Below are positions 1 to 6,291 of a DNA stretch of 7,930 bases, one piece after another. Location of the stretch: positions 1 to 7,930 of the forward strand of contig JAURMS010000280.1 of assembly GCA_030830595.1 (NCBI GenBank), given 5' to 3'. A model generated the notes under the pieces. The model saw nothing but the letters and a program-made list of their open reading frames with translations. It searched no databases and was not told the DNA's origin. The translations under genes were made by a program, and so were the position numbers. The DNA comes from Gammaproteobacteria bacterium. GTDB taxonomy: Bacteria > Pseudomonadota > Gammaproteobacteria > Steroidobacterales > Steroidobacteraceae. Numbering within the stretch: the stretch's first letter is position 1; each line of letters begins with the position of its first letter.

Positions 1-947
1 GAAGTGTTGGTCTCGAAGCCCATGCTGATGGTGGGCTCATCGACGACCAGCGCCGGGAGCGCCTCGGGGCAACTCGGGTCGCAGACCGTGTCGGAAATTT
101 TGGGCGCTTCCAGCCCGGAAAAGGCCACGATATCTCCCGCCGTCGCGCTGTCGACCTCGACCCGGTCGAGTCCCAGGAAGCCGAATACCTGGCCGATGCG
201 CTCGCTTCGCGCTCGACCCTCTCGATCGACCACCGTCACTGCCATGCCCCGCTGAAACCGACCTCGCTTGATCCTGCCGATGGCGATGGAGCCGAGATAG
301 CTGGAGTAATCCAGTTGCGACACCTGCAATTGCAGGGCCCCTTCGAGGTCCACGTCCGGCGGCGGACAATGGGCGACGATGGCCTCGAACAGGGGACGCA
401 TGTCCGGCTGCATGTGAGCAGGGTCCAGGCCGGAGGTGCCGTTGATGGCCGAGGCATAGACCACCGGGAAGTCCAGCTGAGCTTCGTTGGCACCAAGGCG
501 ATCGAAAAGGTCGAACGTCTGGTCCAGCACCCAGCTCGGCCGCGATTCCGGCCGGTCGATCTTGTTGATCACCACGATGGGCTTCAGGCCGTGGGCAAAG
601 GCCTTCTGGGTGACGAAGCGGGTCTGAGGCATGGGGCCGTCGACGGCGTCGACCAGCAGCAACACGCAATCCACCATGGAGAGCACCCGCTCGACTTCTC
701 CACCGAAATCCGCGTGGCCCGGCGTATCCACGATGTTGATACGGTAGTCCTCCCACCGGATGGCCGTGTTCTTGGCCAGGATGGTGATGCCGCGCTCCTT
801 TTCCAGCGCGTTGGAGTCCATCACCCGTTCCAGCGGTGCCTTGCGGGCATCAAAGGTGCCGGACTGGCGGAGCAGCTGGTCGACCAGGGTGGTCTTGCCA
901 TGGTCGACGTGGGCGATGATGGCGATGTTGCGCAGGCGCTGGATCAC
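1..947 (-). CDS. typA: Ribosome-associated translational GTPase TypA/BipA, C-terminal part beyond the left edge
   Basis: TypA/BipA is a ribosome-binding GTPase of the EF-G/LepA superfamily, linked to 50S assembly and to growth under cold and other stress. 315 codons are visible, about half of the usual ~600 residues. All G motifs are present: AHVDHGKT (residues 12-19), RGITI (52-56), DTPGH (74-78), NKID (128-131) and SA (166-167), followed by the EF-Tu-like barrel (about 200-300, with SQLDYSSYLGSIAIGRIKRG). The start is GTG at 947, giving MIQRLRNIAIIAHVDHGKTT, which matches the family N-terminus exactly; no in-frame ATG lies just upstream. The Shine-Dalgarno is weak (a GGA about 7 bases upstream). 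It lies 58 bases after the small lipoprotein gene on the same strand and may be read from the same transcript or from a promoter inside that gene. Identity is very secure; only the C-terminus is unseen. Confidence 0.97.
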   Translation of the reverse strand, partial: MIQRLRNIAIIAHVDHGKTTLVDQLLRQSGTFDARKAPLERVMDSNALEKERGITILAKNTAIRWEDYRINIVDTPGHADFGGEVERVLSMVDCVLLLVDAVDGPMPQTRFVTQKAFAHGLKPIVVINKIDRPESRPSWVLDQTFDLFDRLGANEAQLDFPVVYASAINGTSGLDPAHMQPDMRPLFEAIVAHCPPPDVDLEGALQLQVSQLDYSSYLGSIAIGRIKRGRFQRGMAVTVVDREGRARSERIGQVFGFLGLDRVEVDSATAGDIVAFSGLEAPKISDTVCDPSCPEALPALVVDEPTISMGFETNT

Positions 948-1005
948 GGGCGTTCCGTCCGCTGGACAAAAGGTCGCGGAGTATACGACCAAAACGGGGA
1001 CGAGT

Positions 1006-1512
1006 TCAGCGGGATGTGGTCTCGGCAGCCAGGGACATGACCATCCCGTCCCGCGCATCCTCGCTCAGTACGCCCGCGGGCTCCGGAATGGAGGCCACCG
1101 ACGGAGTCGGGCCCCGACCGGCCGGCAGGCCCAGACGAAACGGGCTCCCCTGGACCGAACCATCAACCCGAAAACTGATGAACCCAGACAGGACCTGAGG
1201 ACCATCGATCATCGGCATCACCGCCGCCTCGAGCTGGCCGCCCGCCCCCATGGCAACCCCTGTGACCTGGATTGCCTCGGAGTCATCAAATTCGATGGAG
1301 GCGCCCATGGCGCCCTCTGGCAGCATCCAATGCAGCCGTAACCGCGCTGGGACACCCGCCTGCAGGTTGGGTGCCTCTGCCAGCCTGACTTGCACCGGCG
1401 GCCTCGGTTTGCCCGGAGAGCGCTGCCCCTCCGACACCGGCTCGGCCGTGCAGCCCAGCAACATCAGGGGAAGAAGGCAGGCAAACTTCAACACCGACCG
1501 CGAGGTACTCAT
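1006..1512 (-). CDS. Small putative lipoprotein, function unknown (168 aa)
   Basis: Not recognised as a named family. The N-terminus is a lipoprotein signal: basic residues (R5, K9), a hydrophobic core, and lipobox LLGC with Cys21 as the predicted lipidated residue; Thr at +2 does not suggest inner-membrane retention. The mature part (about 148 residues) is proline- and glycine-rich near its start, then has alternating hydrophobic segments consistent with a beta-sandwich (for example VRLAEAPNLQAGVPARLRLHW, roughly 42-62, and VLSGFISFRVDGSVQGSPFRLG, roughly 107-128). There are no other cysteines and no catalytic motif. The ATG overlaps the stop of the upstream metalloprotease-like gene as ATGA, so the two are probably translationally coupled and may act together in the envelope, perhaps as a partner or chaperone; that role is a guess. 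An AGGA lies about 10 bases before the start. Confidence 0.82.
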   Translation of the reverse strand: MSTSRSVLKFACLLPLMLLGCTAEPVSEGQRSPGKPRPPVQVRLAEAPNLQAGVPARLRLHWMLPEGAMGASIEFDDSEAIQVTGVAMGAGGQLEAAVMPMIDGPQVLSGFISFRVDGSVQGSPFRLGLPAGRGPTPSVASIPEPAGVLSEDARDGMVMSLAAETTSR

Positions 1513-3284
1513 GGAAGCTCAATCCTGACGGTGATCAGGGTGTCCCCGAGAGGTGGCCCTGGCCGGCAAGGTTCGCCCAGGTTGCTGCACTCGGCCACTT
1601 CCAGCAGGTAGGTGCCGGAAGCCAGGCCCGTGTAACTGGCCGTCTCCAGGCCATCTACGACGCTGTCGTCTAGGCCCGAACAGGCGGAGGCAAAGTTCGC
1701 GCACTGCTGGATCCCCTGGCGATAGAGCAGGAAATCCGGATCAGATCCGACCGGCCCCTGGGCCGACAGGTTCAGGTTCCCGCCATTGGGTAAGTCGATC
1801 CTGAAGTAGCGCCGGCCGCCCAGTCGGTTGTAAGAGGCAAAGAAAGCGTCGCCATCTGAGTAGCGATTGGTGCTGACGACCGTCACCGGCACGCCCGGCA
1901 CCAGCGTCCTGAACACGGGCACCAGGTCTTGCGCGGAAGGCAGTGTCTGGTTCTCCGCGAAATCGCCGGTGCCATTGATCTCCTCGGCCAACAACCGTTG
2001 CCGCAGTGCCGTGGCTTGCGAGGGATACCTGACCGACAGGCCCTCCGCAAAGGAGAAAATGCTGGTCAGTGACGGCGTCTCGACCACGGCACCCCTCATG
2101 ACGGCATGAATGGCCGCATACCCAAGGTCGACGGCATCGCCAACCTCGCCGGCTCCGTCGAAGATGTCCCAGAAAATCTCCTGCACGGACGCCTCGGAAT
2201 AGAAGCCGGTCTCGACCAGGCTGGTGAAGGGCTGAGAATCGTTCTCCAGGTTGAAGGCGAACGCTGACGTACCGCCGGTCCGGAAGGTATCGCGATACAG
2301 CGGACTGCCCAGCACGAAGCCCTGGAAGGCATTGCCCCACCCCTCCGAGAAGGCGATGGCAGGCTCAAGGCGACTGTCCAGCGCATGCGGCCCCCCCATC
2401 GAATCGTCGCGACCGAGACGGTCCTGGAAGTAGTGAGCGAACTCGTGCGCGATGACCGAGGGGTCGAATTCATCCGCATCATCGCTGGCGTCGCCGCTGG
2501 CGTCGCCCAACACATAAATGCCGGGCGGCGTGGCCGGGCAGGCACCAGTCGCCGCCAGACCGCTGCCACCCACATAAAAGGTGGTGCCCAGGTCCCCGGT
2601 AACCGGGTTGGGGCGTCCCTCACAGTCTGCGGCGTTGTTCCCGGGCGCCCAGAAGACATCCAGCGCCGGCATGACGAGGCCGGGCTCTGCCTGCTGCAAC
2701 AACTCCCGGGCACGCCAGAGCATGTCGAGGATGGCAAACGGTGCAGCGGCGCGCTGGCCGGTGTAGCCGGTGCCCCCCCAACCGGTGGGCGCGTTCAGAT
2801 CGATCCGGAGAGAGGCACCCGAGGGCGTCACCTGAGCGCTGTCGAGGGCGTACAGGGCGTTGCCGGCGGTGTTGTCGCGCACCTCCAGGTCGTAGCCCCC
2901 TGCGCCTGTCTTCAACAACTGAGCCTTCACACGAATCCGCACCGGCGTGTTGGTGACGCTCGCGCTGTAGCTGCCGGAGCCATCGGTGACCGCGGATGCC
3001 AGCAGGCTACTGTCAGACCCGCGCAGGATCTCTACGGTTGCGCCCCTGACGGGCAGTCGCTCGGTCTGGTTGAGGTCAAGGGTGTTGTCTGGGCGGGTCG
3101 TTGGATTGTCAAAGGTCACGGTGCCGGTCACGGTGACCTGAGTCGGAGGTGGCGTTCCACCCCCGCTACCGCCTCCCCCGCTCCCGGCATCACCACCGCC
3201 GCCACCGCCGCCGCAGCCGGCAACCAATACCATGGCTGACAAACTCGGGACCACGCGACAGAAAAGCCGGTTTCGCATCAGCAT
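1509..3284 (-). CDS. Lipoprotein with HEFAH zinc-metalloprotease motif and C-terminal PPC-like domain (591 aa)
   Basis: Predicted secreted, lipid-anchored metalloprotease. Numbering is from the ATG at 3284. The signal ends in lipobox VAGC (Cys24), followed by a glycine/serine linker to about residue 43. Residues 50-165 resemble a carboxypeptidase-regulatory/CnaB-like beta-sandwich (VTGTVTF, RGATVEIL, TDGSGSYSASV). The central domain has HEFAH at 280-284 and SEGWGNAF with Glu314 as the likely third zinc ligand, a gluzincin-type arrangement, plus FWDIFD (371-376). The last ~110 residues (YFRIDLPNGGNLNLSAQG, DPDFLLYRQG, GTYLLEVAEC) resemble a bacterial pre-peptidase C-terminal (PPC) domain. The ATG overlaps the srkA stop as TGATG and a GGGG lies about 10 bases upstream. 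A TTG one codon earlier and an ATG two codons later are possible alternatives. The exact peptidase family and substrate cannot be told from the sequence by eye. Confidence 0.88.
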   Translation of the reverse strand: MLMRNRLFCRVVPSLSAMVLVAGCGGGGGGGDAGSGGGGSGGGTPPPTQVTVTGTVTFDNPTTRPDNTLDLNQTERLPVRGATVEILRGSDSSLLASAVTDGSGSYSASVTNTPVRIRVKAQLLKTGAGGYDLEVRDNTAGNALYALDSAQVTPSGASLRIDLNAPTGWGGTGYTGQRAAAPFAILDMLWRARELLQQAEPGLVMPALDVFWAPGNNAADCEGRPNPVTGDLGTTFYVGGSGLAATGACPATPPGIYVLGDASGDASDDADEFDPSVIAHEFAHYFQDRLGRDDSMGGPHALDSRLEPAIAFSEGWGNAFQGFVLGSPLYRDTFRTGGTSAFAFNLENDSQPFTSLVETGFYSEASVQEIFWDIFDGAGEVGDAVDLGYAAIHAVMRGAVVETPSLTSIFSFAEGLSVRYPSQATALRQRLLAEEINGTGDFAENQTLPSAQDLVPVFRTLVPGVPVTVVSTNRYSDGDAFFASYNRLGGRRYFRIDLPNGGNLNLSAQGPVGSDPDFLLYRQGIQQCANFASACSGLDDSVVDGLETASYTGLASGTYLLEVAECSNLGEPCRPGPPLGDTLITVRIELP

Positions 3285-4288
3285 CAATGATACCCCAAGG
3301 ACAGCGGAGGCTGCCCCATGGCCGAGAGTTGTTCCTCGAGTTCCCCCACGTGCCGCTCCCAGTAGCGCGCCTCACCGAACCAGGGAAAAGCAAGCGGGAA
3401 CGCGGGATCCGACCAGCGCTGCGCCAGCCAGGCGGTGTAATGAATCATCCGCAGGCTGCGCAGGGCCTCGATCAGGCCCAGTTCACGACCGTCAAATCGG
3501 GCAAATTCCCCGTAGCCCTCCAGCAGGTCGCGCAATTGCCCTGCCTGTTCTTCCCGATCACCCGCCAGCAGCATCCACAGATCCTGGACGGCTGGGCCAT
3601 TCATACAGTCATCGAGGTCCACAAAGTGCGGGCCTGAATCGGTCCACAGCAGGTTATTGCGGTGGCAGTCTCCGTGAATGCGGAGCGAACGAACCTGCCC
3701 CACGCCGAGGAAGGCCTCATCCACGACATCAAGAACCTCCTCCATCACCTGCCGATACCTGGCTTCCAGGTAGTCAGGAATCCAGCCCTCGCTCAACAAC
3801 CAGGTCACGCTCCCACGCCCCATCCGGACAGGGTCCAGCATCTGGCGATGACGAAACCCGCGCATTGAGCCGACCGCATGCAGCCGACCCAGGAATCGAC
3901 CGAGCCATCGTCGGTCGTCAGCGGTTGCCAACTCTGGCCAGTGACCGCCGCGACGAGGGAAGACGGCGAAGTGAAACCCCTTGATGCCATGCAGGGTGTT
4001 GCGCCCCTGCTCGGTCGCTAATCGCAGGGGCCCAACCACCGGCACCTCAGCGGCCTGCAGCTCGGCCGAAAACTCGTGCTCCTCGAGGACCGCTTCCAGC
4101 GACCAACGCCCGGGCCGGTAGAACTTCACTACCACGGGATCGGCATCCTCGAGCCCAACCTGATAGACGCGGTTCTCATAGCTGCCCAGGGCCAGCAGCC
4201 GGCCGTTGCAGGCAAGGCCTACGGACTCCACCGCTTCGATGATGAGCTCGGGCACGAGAGAATCGAACGGGTGAGGCTGCTCTTTCAT
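3284..4288 (-). CDS. srkA: Stress response kinase A (YihE/RdoA protein kinase)
   Basis: SrkA is a cytoplasmic Ser/Thr kinase with a choline-kinase/APH fold that in E. coli counters stress-induced death and is linked to the Cpx envelope-stress system (family knowledge). At 334 residues its length is close to E. coli SrkA (328). Visible motifs: SYENRVYQ (36-43), ATP-site VVVKFYRPGRW with Lys55, catalytic loop HGDCHRNN (His205, Asp207, Asn212), metal-binding VDLDD (Asp224), GPAVQDLWMLLAGD (231-244) and the C-terminal RWSDPAFPLAFPW. Every key catalytic residue is present. The start ATG at 4288 gives the expected N-terminal length. It is the first gene of the minus-strand block and its TGA overlaps the ATG of the metalloprotease-like lipoprotein, so its expression is probably tied to an envelope protein. 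In E. coli srkA instead precedes dsbA; that neighbour is not here. Confidence 0.95.
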   Translation of the reverse strand: MKEQPHPFDSLVPELIIEAVESVGLACNGRLLALGSYENRVYQVGLEDADPVVVKFYRPGRWSLEAVLEEHEFSAELQAAEVPVVGPLRLATEQGRNTLHGIKGFHFAVFPRRGGHWPELATADDRRWLGRFLGRLHAVGSMRGFRHRQMLDPVRMGRGSVTWLLSEGWIPDYLEARYRQVMEEVLDVVDEAFLGVGQVRSLRIHGDCHRNNLLWTDSGPHFVDLDDCMNGPAVQDLWMLLAGDREEQAGQLRDLLEGYGEFARFDGRELGLIEALRSLRMIHYTAWLAQRWSDPAFPLAFPWFGEARYWERHVGELEEQLSAMGQPPLSLGYH

Positions 4289-4346
4289 GGGTTGATTTTA
4301 TGTGTAAAGACGCACCTTCGGGCCGGTCCATCGGTATTATCCCCTG
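4289..4346. promoter_or_regulatory. Divergent srkA/galE promoter region
   Basis: This 58-base gap separates two divergent genes and must hold or abut both promoters. A GATAAT hexamer on the minus strand (4341-4336) is a good -10 candidate for srkA, but the matching -35 (TGACCA, 4365-4360, 18-base spacer, inside galE) is poor. On the plus strand an overlapping TATTAT (4335-4340) could be a -10 for galE; it would start transcription at or next to the galE ATG, and no convincing -35 is seen. Neither gene has a strong Shine-Dalgarno here. The assignment is tentative. Confidence 0.3.
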
Positions 4347-5330
4347 ATGGAAGCCATGTTGGTCACCGGTGGCGCCGGATATATCGGCAGCCATGTTGTA
4401 AGGCAGCTCGCCGAGCGCGGTGAGCGGGTGATTGTGCTGGACAACCTGTCGACCGGACATGCAGAGGCAGTCCTGGGTGGCGAACTGGTGGTCGGCGACA
4501 CCGGGGATGTCGCACTCGTCAATCGACTGCTGGCGCAGCATGGCATCAAAACCATCCTGCATTTTGCCGCCCACATCGTCGTGCCTGAATCGGTCGCCAA
4601 TCCCCTCAAGTACTATCGAAACAACACGGCCAATACCCGCACCCTGCTCGAGTGTGCCGTAGAGGCCGGGGTGCGGAAGTTCGTCTTTTCCTCGACAGCC
4701 GCGGTCTATGGGCTGCCAGAGGGTGGCTCAGCCTCGGAAGACACGCCGACCGCACCCATCAATCCCTACGGCTGGTCCAAGCTCATGAGCGAGTGGATGC
4801 TGCGGGACGTCTCGGCCTCCACGGACATGCGCCACGTCGTGCTCCGGTATTTCAACGTAGCGGGCGCAGACCCCGGCGGGCGAATCGGCCAGTCCACGCC
4901 CGAGGCCACCCACCTGATCAAGGTGGCCTGTCAGCATGCGGTGGGTATGCGGCCTCACGTGTCGGTGTTCGGCACGGATTTCGAGACCGACGACGGCACC
5001 GGCGTCCGCGACTACATCCACGTCGAAGACCTGGCATCGGCACACCTGGCCGCGCTCGATTATCTTGCGGCTGGCGGCACTTCAACCGTCCTCAATTGTG
5101 GATACGGCCACGGCAGCAGCGTCAGGGAAGTGCTGGATACGGTAGCCAGGGTCGCAGGACGACCATTGACGATCCGGGACGAGTCCCGTCGGCCCGGCGA
5201 TCCCGCCATGCTGGTGGCACACGCGGAACGCATTCGGACAGTGCTGGGCTGGCGACCGAAACTGGATGATCTCGAACTCATCGTGCGACACGCCTTGGCC
5301 TGGGAAAAGGCCTTGCAAGGCCAGAACTGA
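4347..5330 (+). CDS. galE: UDP-glucose 4-epimerase
   Basis: GalE interconverts UDP-glucose and UDP-galactose using tightly bound NAD, feeding galactose into LPS and exopolysaccharide synthesis. The 327 residues compare with 338 in E. coli. Extended SDR motifs are complete: NAD-binding GGAGYIGSH (8-16), LDNLSTGH (31-38), FSSTAAVYG (114-122, with the catalytic Ser/Thr), NPYGWSK carrying Tyr141 and Lys145 of the YxxxK pair, RYFNVAGADP (167-176), DGTGVRDYIHVEDLASAH (216-233) and RRPGDPAMLVA near the C-terminus. The start may be the ATG at 4347 or the one at 4356 (MLVTGGAGYIG), which gives the more usual family N-terminus and has GGAAG just upstream, although at short spacing. It is transcribed away from srkA. 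The c-di-GMP riboswitch follows about 80 bases after its stop, so read-through from galE could supply the riboswitch transcript. Confidence 0.95.
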   Translation: MEAMLVTGGAGYIGSHVVRQLAERGERVIVLDNLSTGHAEAVLGGELVVGDTGDVALVNRLLAQHGIKTILHFAAHIVVPESVANPLKYYRNNTANTRTLLECAVEAGVRKFVFSSTAAVYGLPEGGSASEDTPTAPINPYGWSKLMSEWMLRDVSASTDMRHVVLRYFNVAGADPGGRIGQSTPEATHLIKVACQHAVGMRPHVSVFGTDFETDDGTGVRDYIHVEDLASAHLAALDYLAAGGTSTVLNCGYGHGSSVREVLDTVARVAGRPLTIRDESRRPGDPAMLVAHAERIRTVLGWRPKLDDLELIVRHALAWEKALQGQN

Positions 5331-5365
5331 GCACGACTTCACGTAATCCTGCCCCTCGACTTGAA

Positions 5366-5384
5366 GCGCCTCACAGAAAGGCGC
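5366..5384 (+). other. Stem-loop between galE and the riboswitch
   Basis: A perfect 6-bp stem (GCGCCT / AGGCGC) closes a 7-base loop about 35 bases after the galE stop. No U-tract follows, so it is not a textbook intrinsic terminator. It could be a Rho-assisted terminator or processing hairpin, or simply leader structure ahead of the aptamer. No convincing sigma70 promoter was found between it and the riboswitch. Confidence 0.35.
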
Positions 5385-5407
5385 GCCGCAACTGAACAGA
5401 ATCCAAC

Positions 5408-5495
5408 TCAAGGGCAAACCCATCGAAAGGTGGGGACGCAAAGCTTCCGGGCTGTGGACATCGACGATGTCCGTGCCAGCGGGGCCGCCGGAGAC
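5408..5495 (+). ncRNA. Cyclic-di-GMP-I (GEMM-I) riboswitch aptamer
   Basis: This matches the GEMM-I consensus in order. GGGCAAACC (5412-5420) is followed by a 6-bp stem closed by a GAAA tetraloop (5419-5424 with 5429-5434; loop 5425-5428), then the hallmark GGGACGCAAAGC (5433-5444). The second helix follows: TTCCGG (5445-5450) pairs with CCGGAG (5488-5493), enclosing a distal 7-bp hairpin (5456-5462 with 5466-5472) and the conserved AGCGGGG segment (5478-5484). Known members bind c-di-GMP and control motility, matrix and surface genes. It sits about 90 bases before the start codon of the Ig/FN3 lipoprotein gene on the same strand, which is the usual placement. The distal arm is well paired, but I cannot confirm a canonical tetraloop receptor in it. 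A covariance search with the c-di-GMP-I model would be expected to hit strongly. Confidence 0.94.
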
Positions 5496-5515
5496 CGCCC
5501 ACGGGTCAACGTAAG

Positions 5516-5574
5516 GCATGCGCCGATAGGCGCCATGCGTCCCCTCCCTAGATGCAGCCAGAACCTGGAGGGGA
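5516..5574 (+). promoter_or_regulatory. Putative riboswitch expression platform (hairpin plus anti-SD/SD)
   Basis: Three elements follow the aptamer. A 9-bp hairpin with one bulged C and a GATA loop spans 5516-5538. Immediately after it, TCCCCTCC (5540-5547) is perfectly complementary to the Shine-Dalgarno GGAGGGGA (5567-5574), with a 19-base loop, and would hide the ribosome site. TGCGTCCCC (5536-5544) is also a perfect 9-base complement of GGGGACGCA (5432-5440) inside the conserved aptamer core. The two pairings of the CCCC tract are mutually exclusive. This suggests translational control in which the folded, ligand-bound aptamer frees the anti-SD to block the SD (OFF). The pairings are seen; the direction of switching is inferred. 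Confidence 0.6.
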
Positions 5575-5581
5575 AAGATCA

Positions 5582-6274
5582 ATGCAGTTGTTGGCTCATC
5601 CTGGGCGCGCATGCCTCGGCATGCTACTGGTCACGACACTGTTGAGCGGTTGTTTGGAAAACCGTCCGCGATTTTCCGTTACGGGCCAGGGCAGCGCCTC
5701 GGCCGTCACCCCTGCAGGAAGCGGAGGCAGCACCAACGGCAAGCCCAGCATTAGCGGCCAACCGCGACCCGAGGTCAAGGCCGGCGAGTCTTACTCCTTT
5801 CAGCCCAGTGCCAGCGACCCGGACGGCGACGCATTGACGTTCCGGATCGTGAATCGCCCACCTTGGGCCCAGTTCGACCCAGCCACGGGCAGGCTATATG
5901 GCACCCCCGGGGACGGCGACGTTGGCAGCCATGAGGGTATCCGCATTCTGGTCAGCGACGGCCAGGCCGAGGCAGGCACTCCGCAGTTTGCCGTCAACGT
6001 GACGCAGATCGCGCTAGGCTCGGCGACCCTCAGCTGGACACCTCCGACCCAGAATTCAGACGGATCGACCCTGCTGAACCTTGCTGGCTACCGTATCTAC
6101 TACGGTCAGTCCCCCAGCCAGCTCACAGAGCAGGTGGTGATCAACTCAGCCGGCCTCAGCACTTACGTCATCGAGAACCTGTCGCCAGCCACTTGGTATT
6201 TTTCGATGACTGCGGTCAACAGCAGCGGAGTGGAGAGCGAGCGCTCCTCAACCGTGAGCAAACAGGTGGGCTGA
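5582..6274 (+). CDS. Riboswitch-controlled lipoprotein with cadherin/Ig-like and fibronectin type III domains (230 aa)
   Basis: Predicted surface or outer-membrane lipoprotein. The start is the ATG at 5582, because a strong GGAGGGG lies 8 bases upstream and the signal peptide then begins MQLLAHPGRACLGMLL; an in-frame ATG at 5552 lies before that SD and is unlikely. Lipobox LSGC gives lipidated Cys24. A Gly/Ser-rich linker (about 36-55) leads to a putative Ig/dystroglycan-type cadherin-like domain (about 54-142: KPSISGQP, YSFQPSASDPDGDALTFRI, GRLYGTPGDGDVG, IRILVSDG). A fibronectin type III domain follows (about 145-228: ATLSWTPP, LAGYRIYYGQS, TYVIENLSPATWYFSMTAVN, GVESERSS). There are no catalytic motifs, so it most likely has a binding or structural role in matrix or surface attachment (inference). 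It is preceded by a c-di-GMP-I riboswitch and converges with the regulator gene, the two stops being about 18 bases apart. Confidence 0.92.
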   Translation: MQLLAHPGRACLGMLLVTTLLSGCLENRPRFSVTGQGSASAVTPAGSGGSTNGKPSISGQPRPEVKAGESYSFQPSASDPDGDALTFRIVNRPPWAQFDPATGRLYGTPGDGDVGSHEGIRILVSDGQAEAGTPQFAVNVTQIALGSATLSWTPPTQNSDGSTLLNLAGYRIYYGQSPSQLTEQVVINSAGLSTYVIENLSPATWYFSMTAVNSSGVESERSSTVSKQVG

Positions 6275-6291
6275 GCAGGCCTGCCAGCAGG

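Noticed and set aside
37..756. A 239-codon minus-strand open frame overlapping typA
   Set aside because: It is the typA sequence in a shifted frame. The true frame, from GTG 947, carries all the GTPase motifs; the alternative is Arg/Gly-rich with no family resemblance.
3150..3225. GC-rich run opposite a polyglycine stretch, considered as a simple repeat or assembly artefact
   Set aside because: It codes for a Gly/Ser linker straight after a lipobox cysteine, a common feature of such lipoproteins, and the frame stays intact.
2385..3239. A 284-codon plus-strand open frame opposite the metalloprotease-like lipoprotein
   Set aside because: It is antisense to a gene with clear lipobox and HEFAH motifs and shows only low-complexity Arg/Gly/Ala composition, as expected of a GC-rich shadow frame.
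3232..3984. A 250-codon plus-strand open frame opposite srkA
   Set aside because: srkA on the other strand has every kinase motif; this frame is Arg/Pro/Ser-rich with no recognisable domain.
4652..5269. A 205-codon plus-strand frame within galE
   Set aside because: It is the +1 shadow of galE, with no independent motif or ribosome site.
5552..5581. Earlier in-frame ATG for the Ig/FN3 lipoprotein
   Set aside because: It lies upstream of the strong GGAGGGG site and would add ten polar residues before the signal peptide.
6275..6291. Overlapping GCAGG/CCTGC repeats between the convergent stops, considered as a bidirectional terminator
   Set aside because: The possible stems are only 4-5 bp, have very small loops and are not followed by a T-run on either strand.
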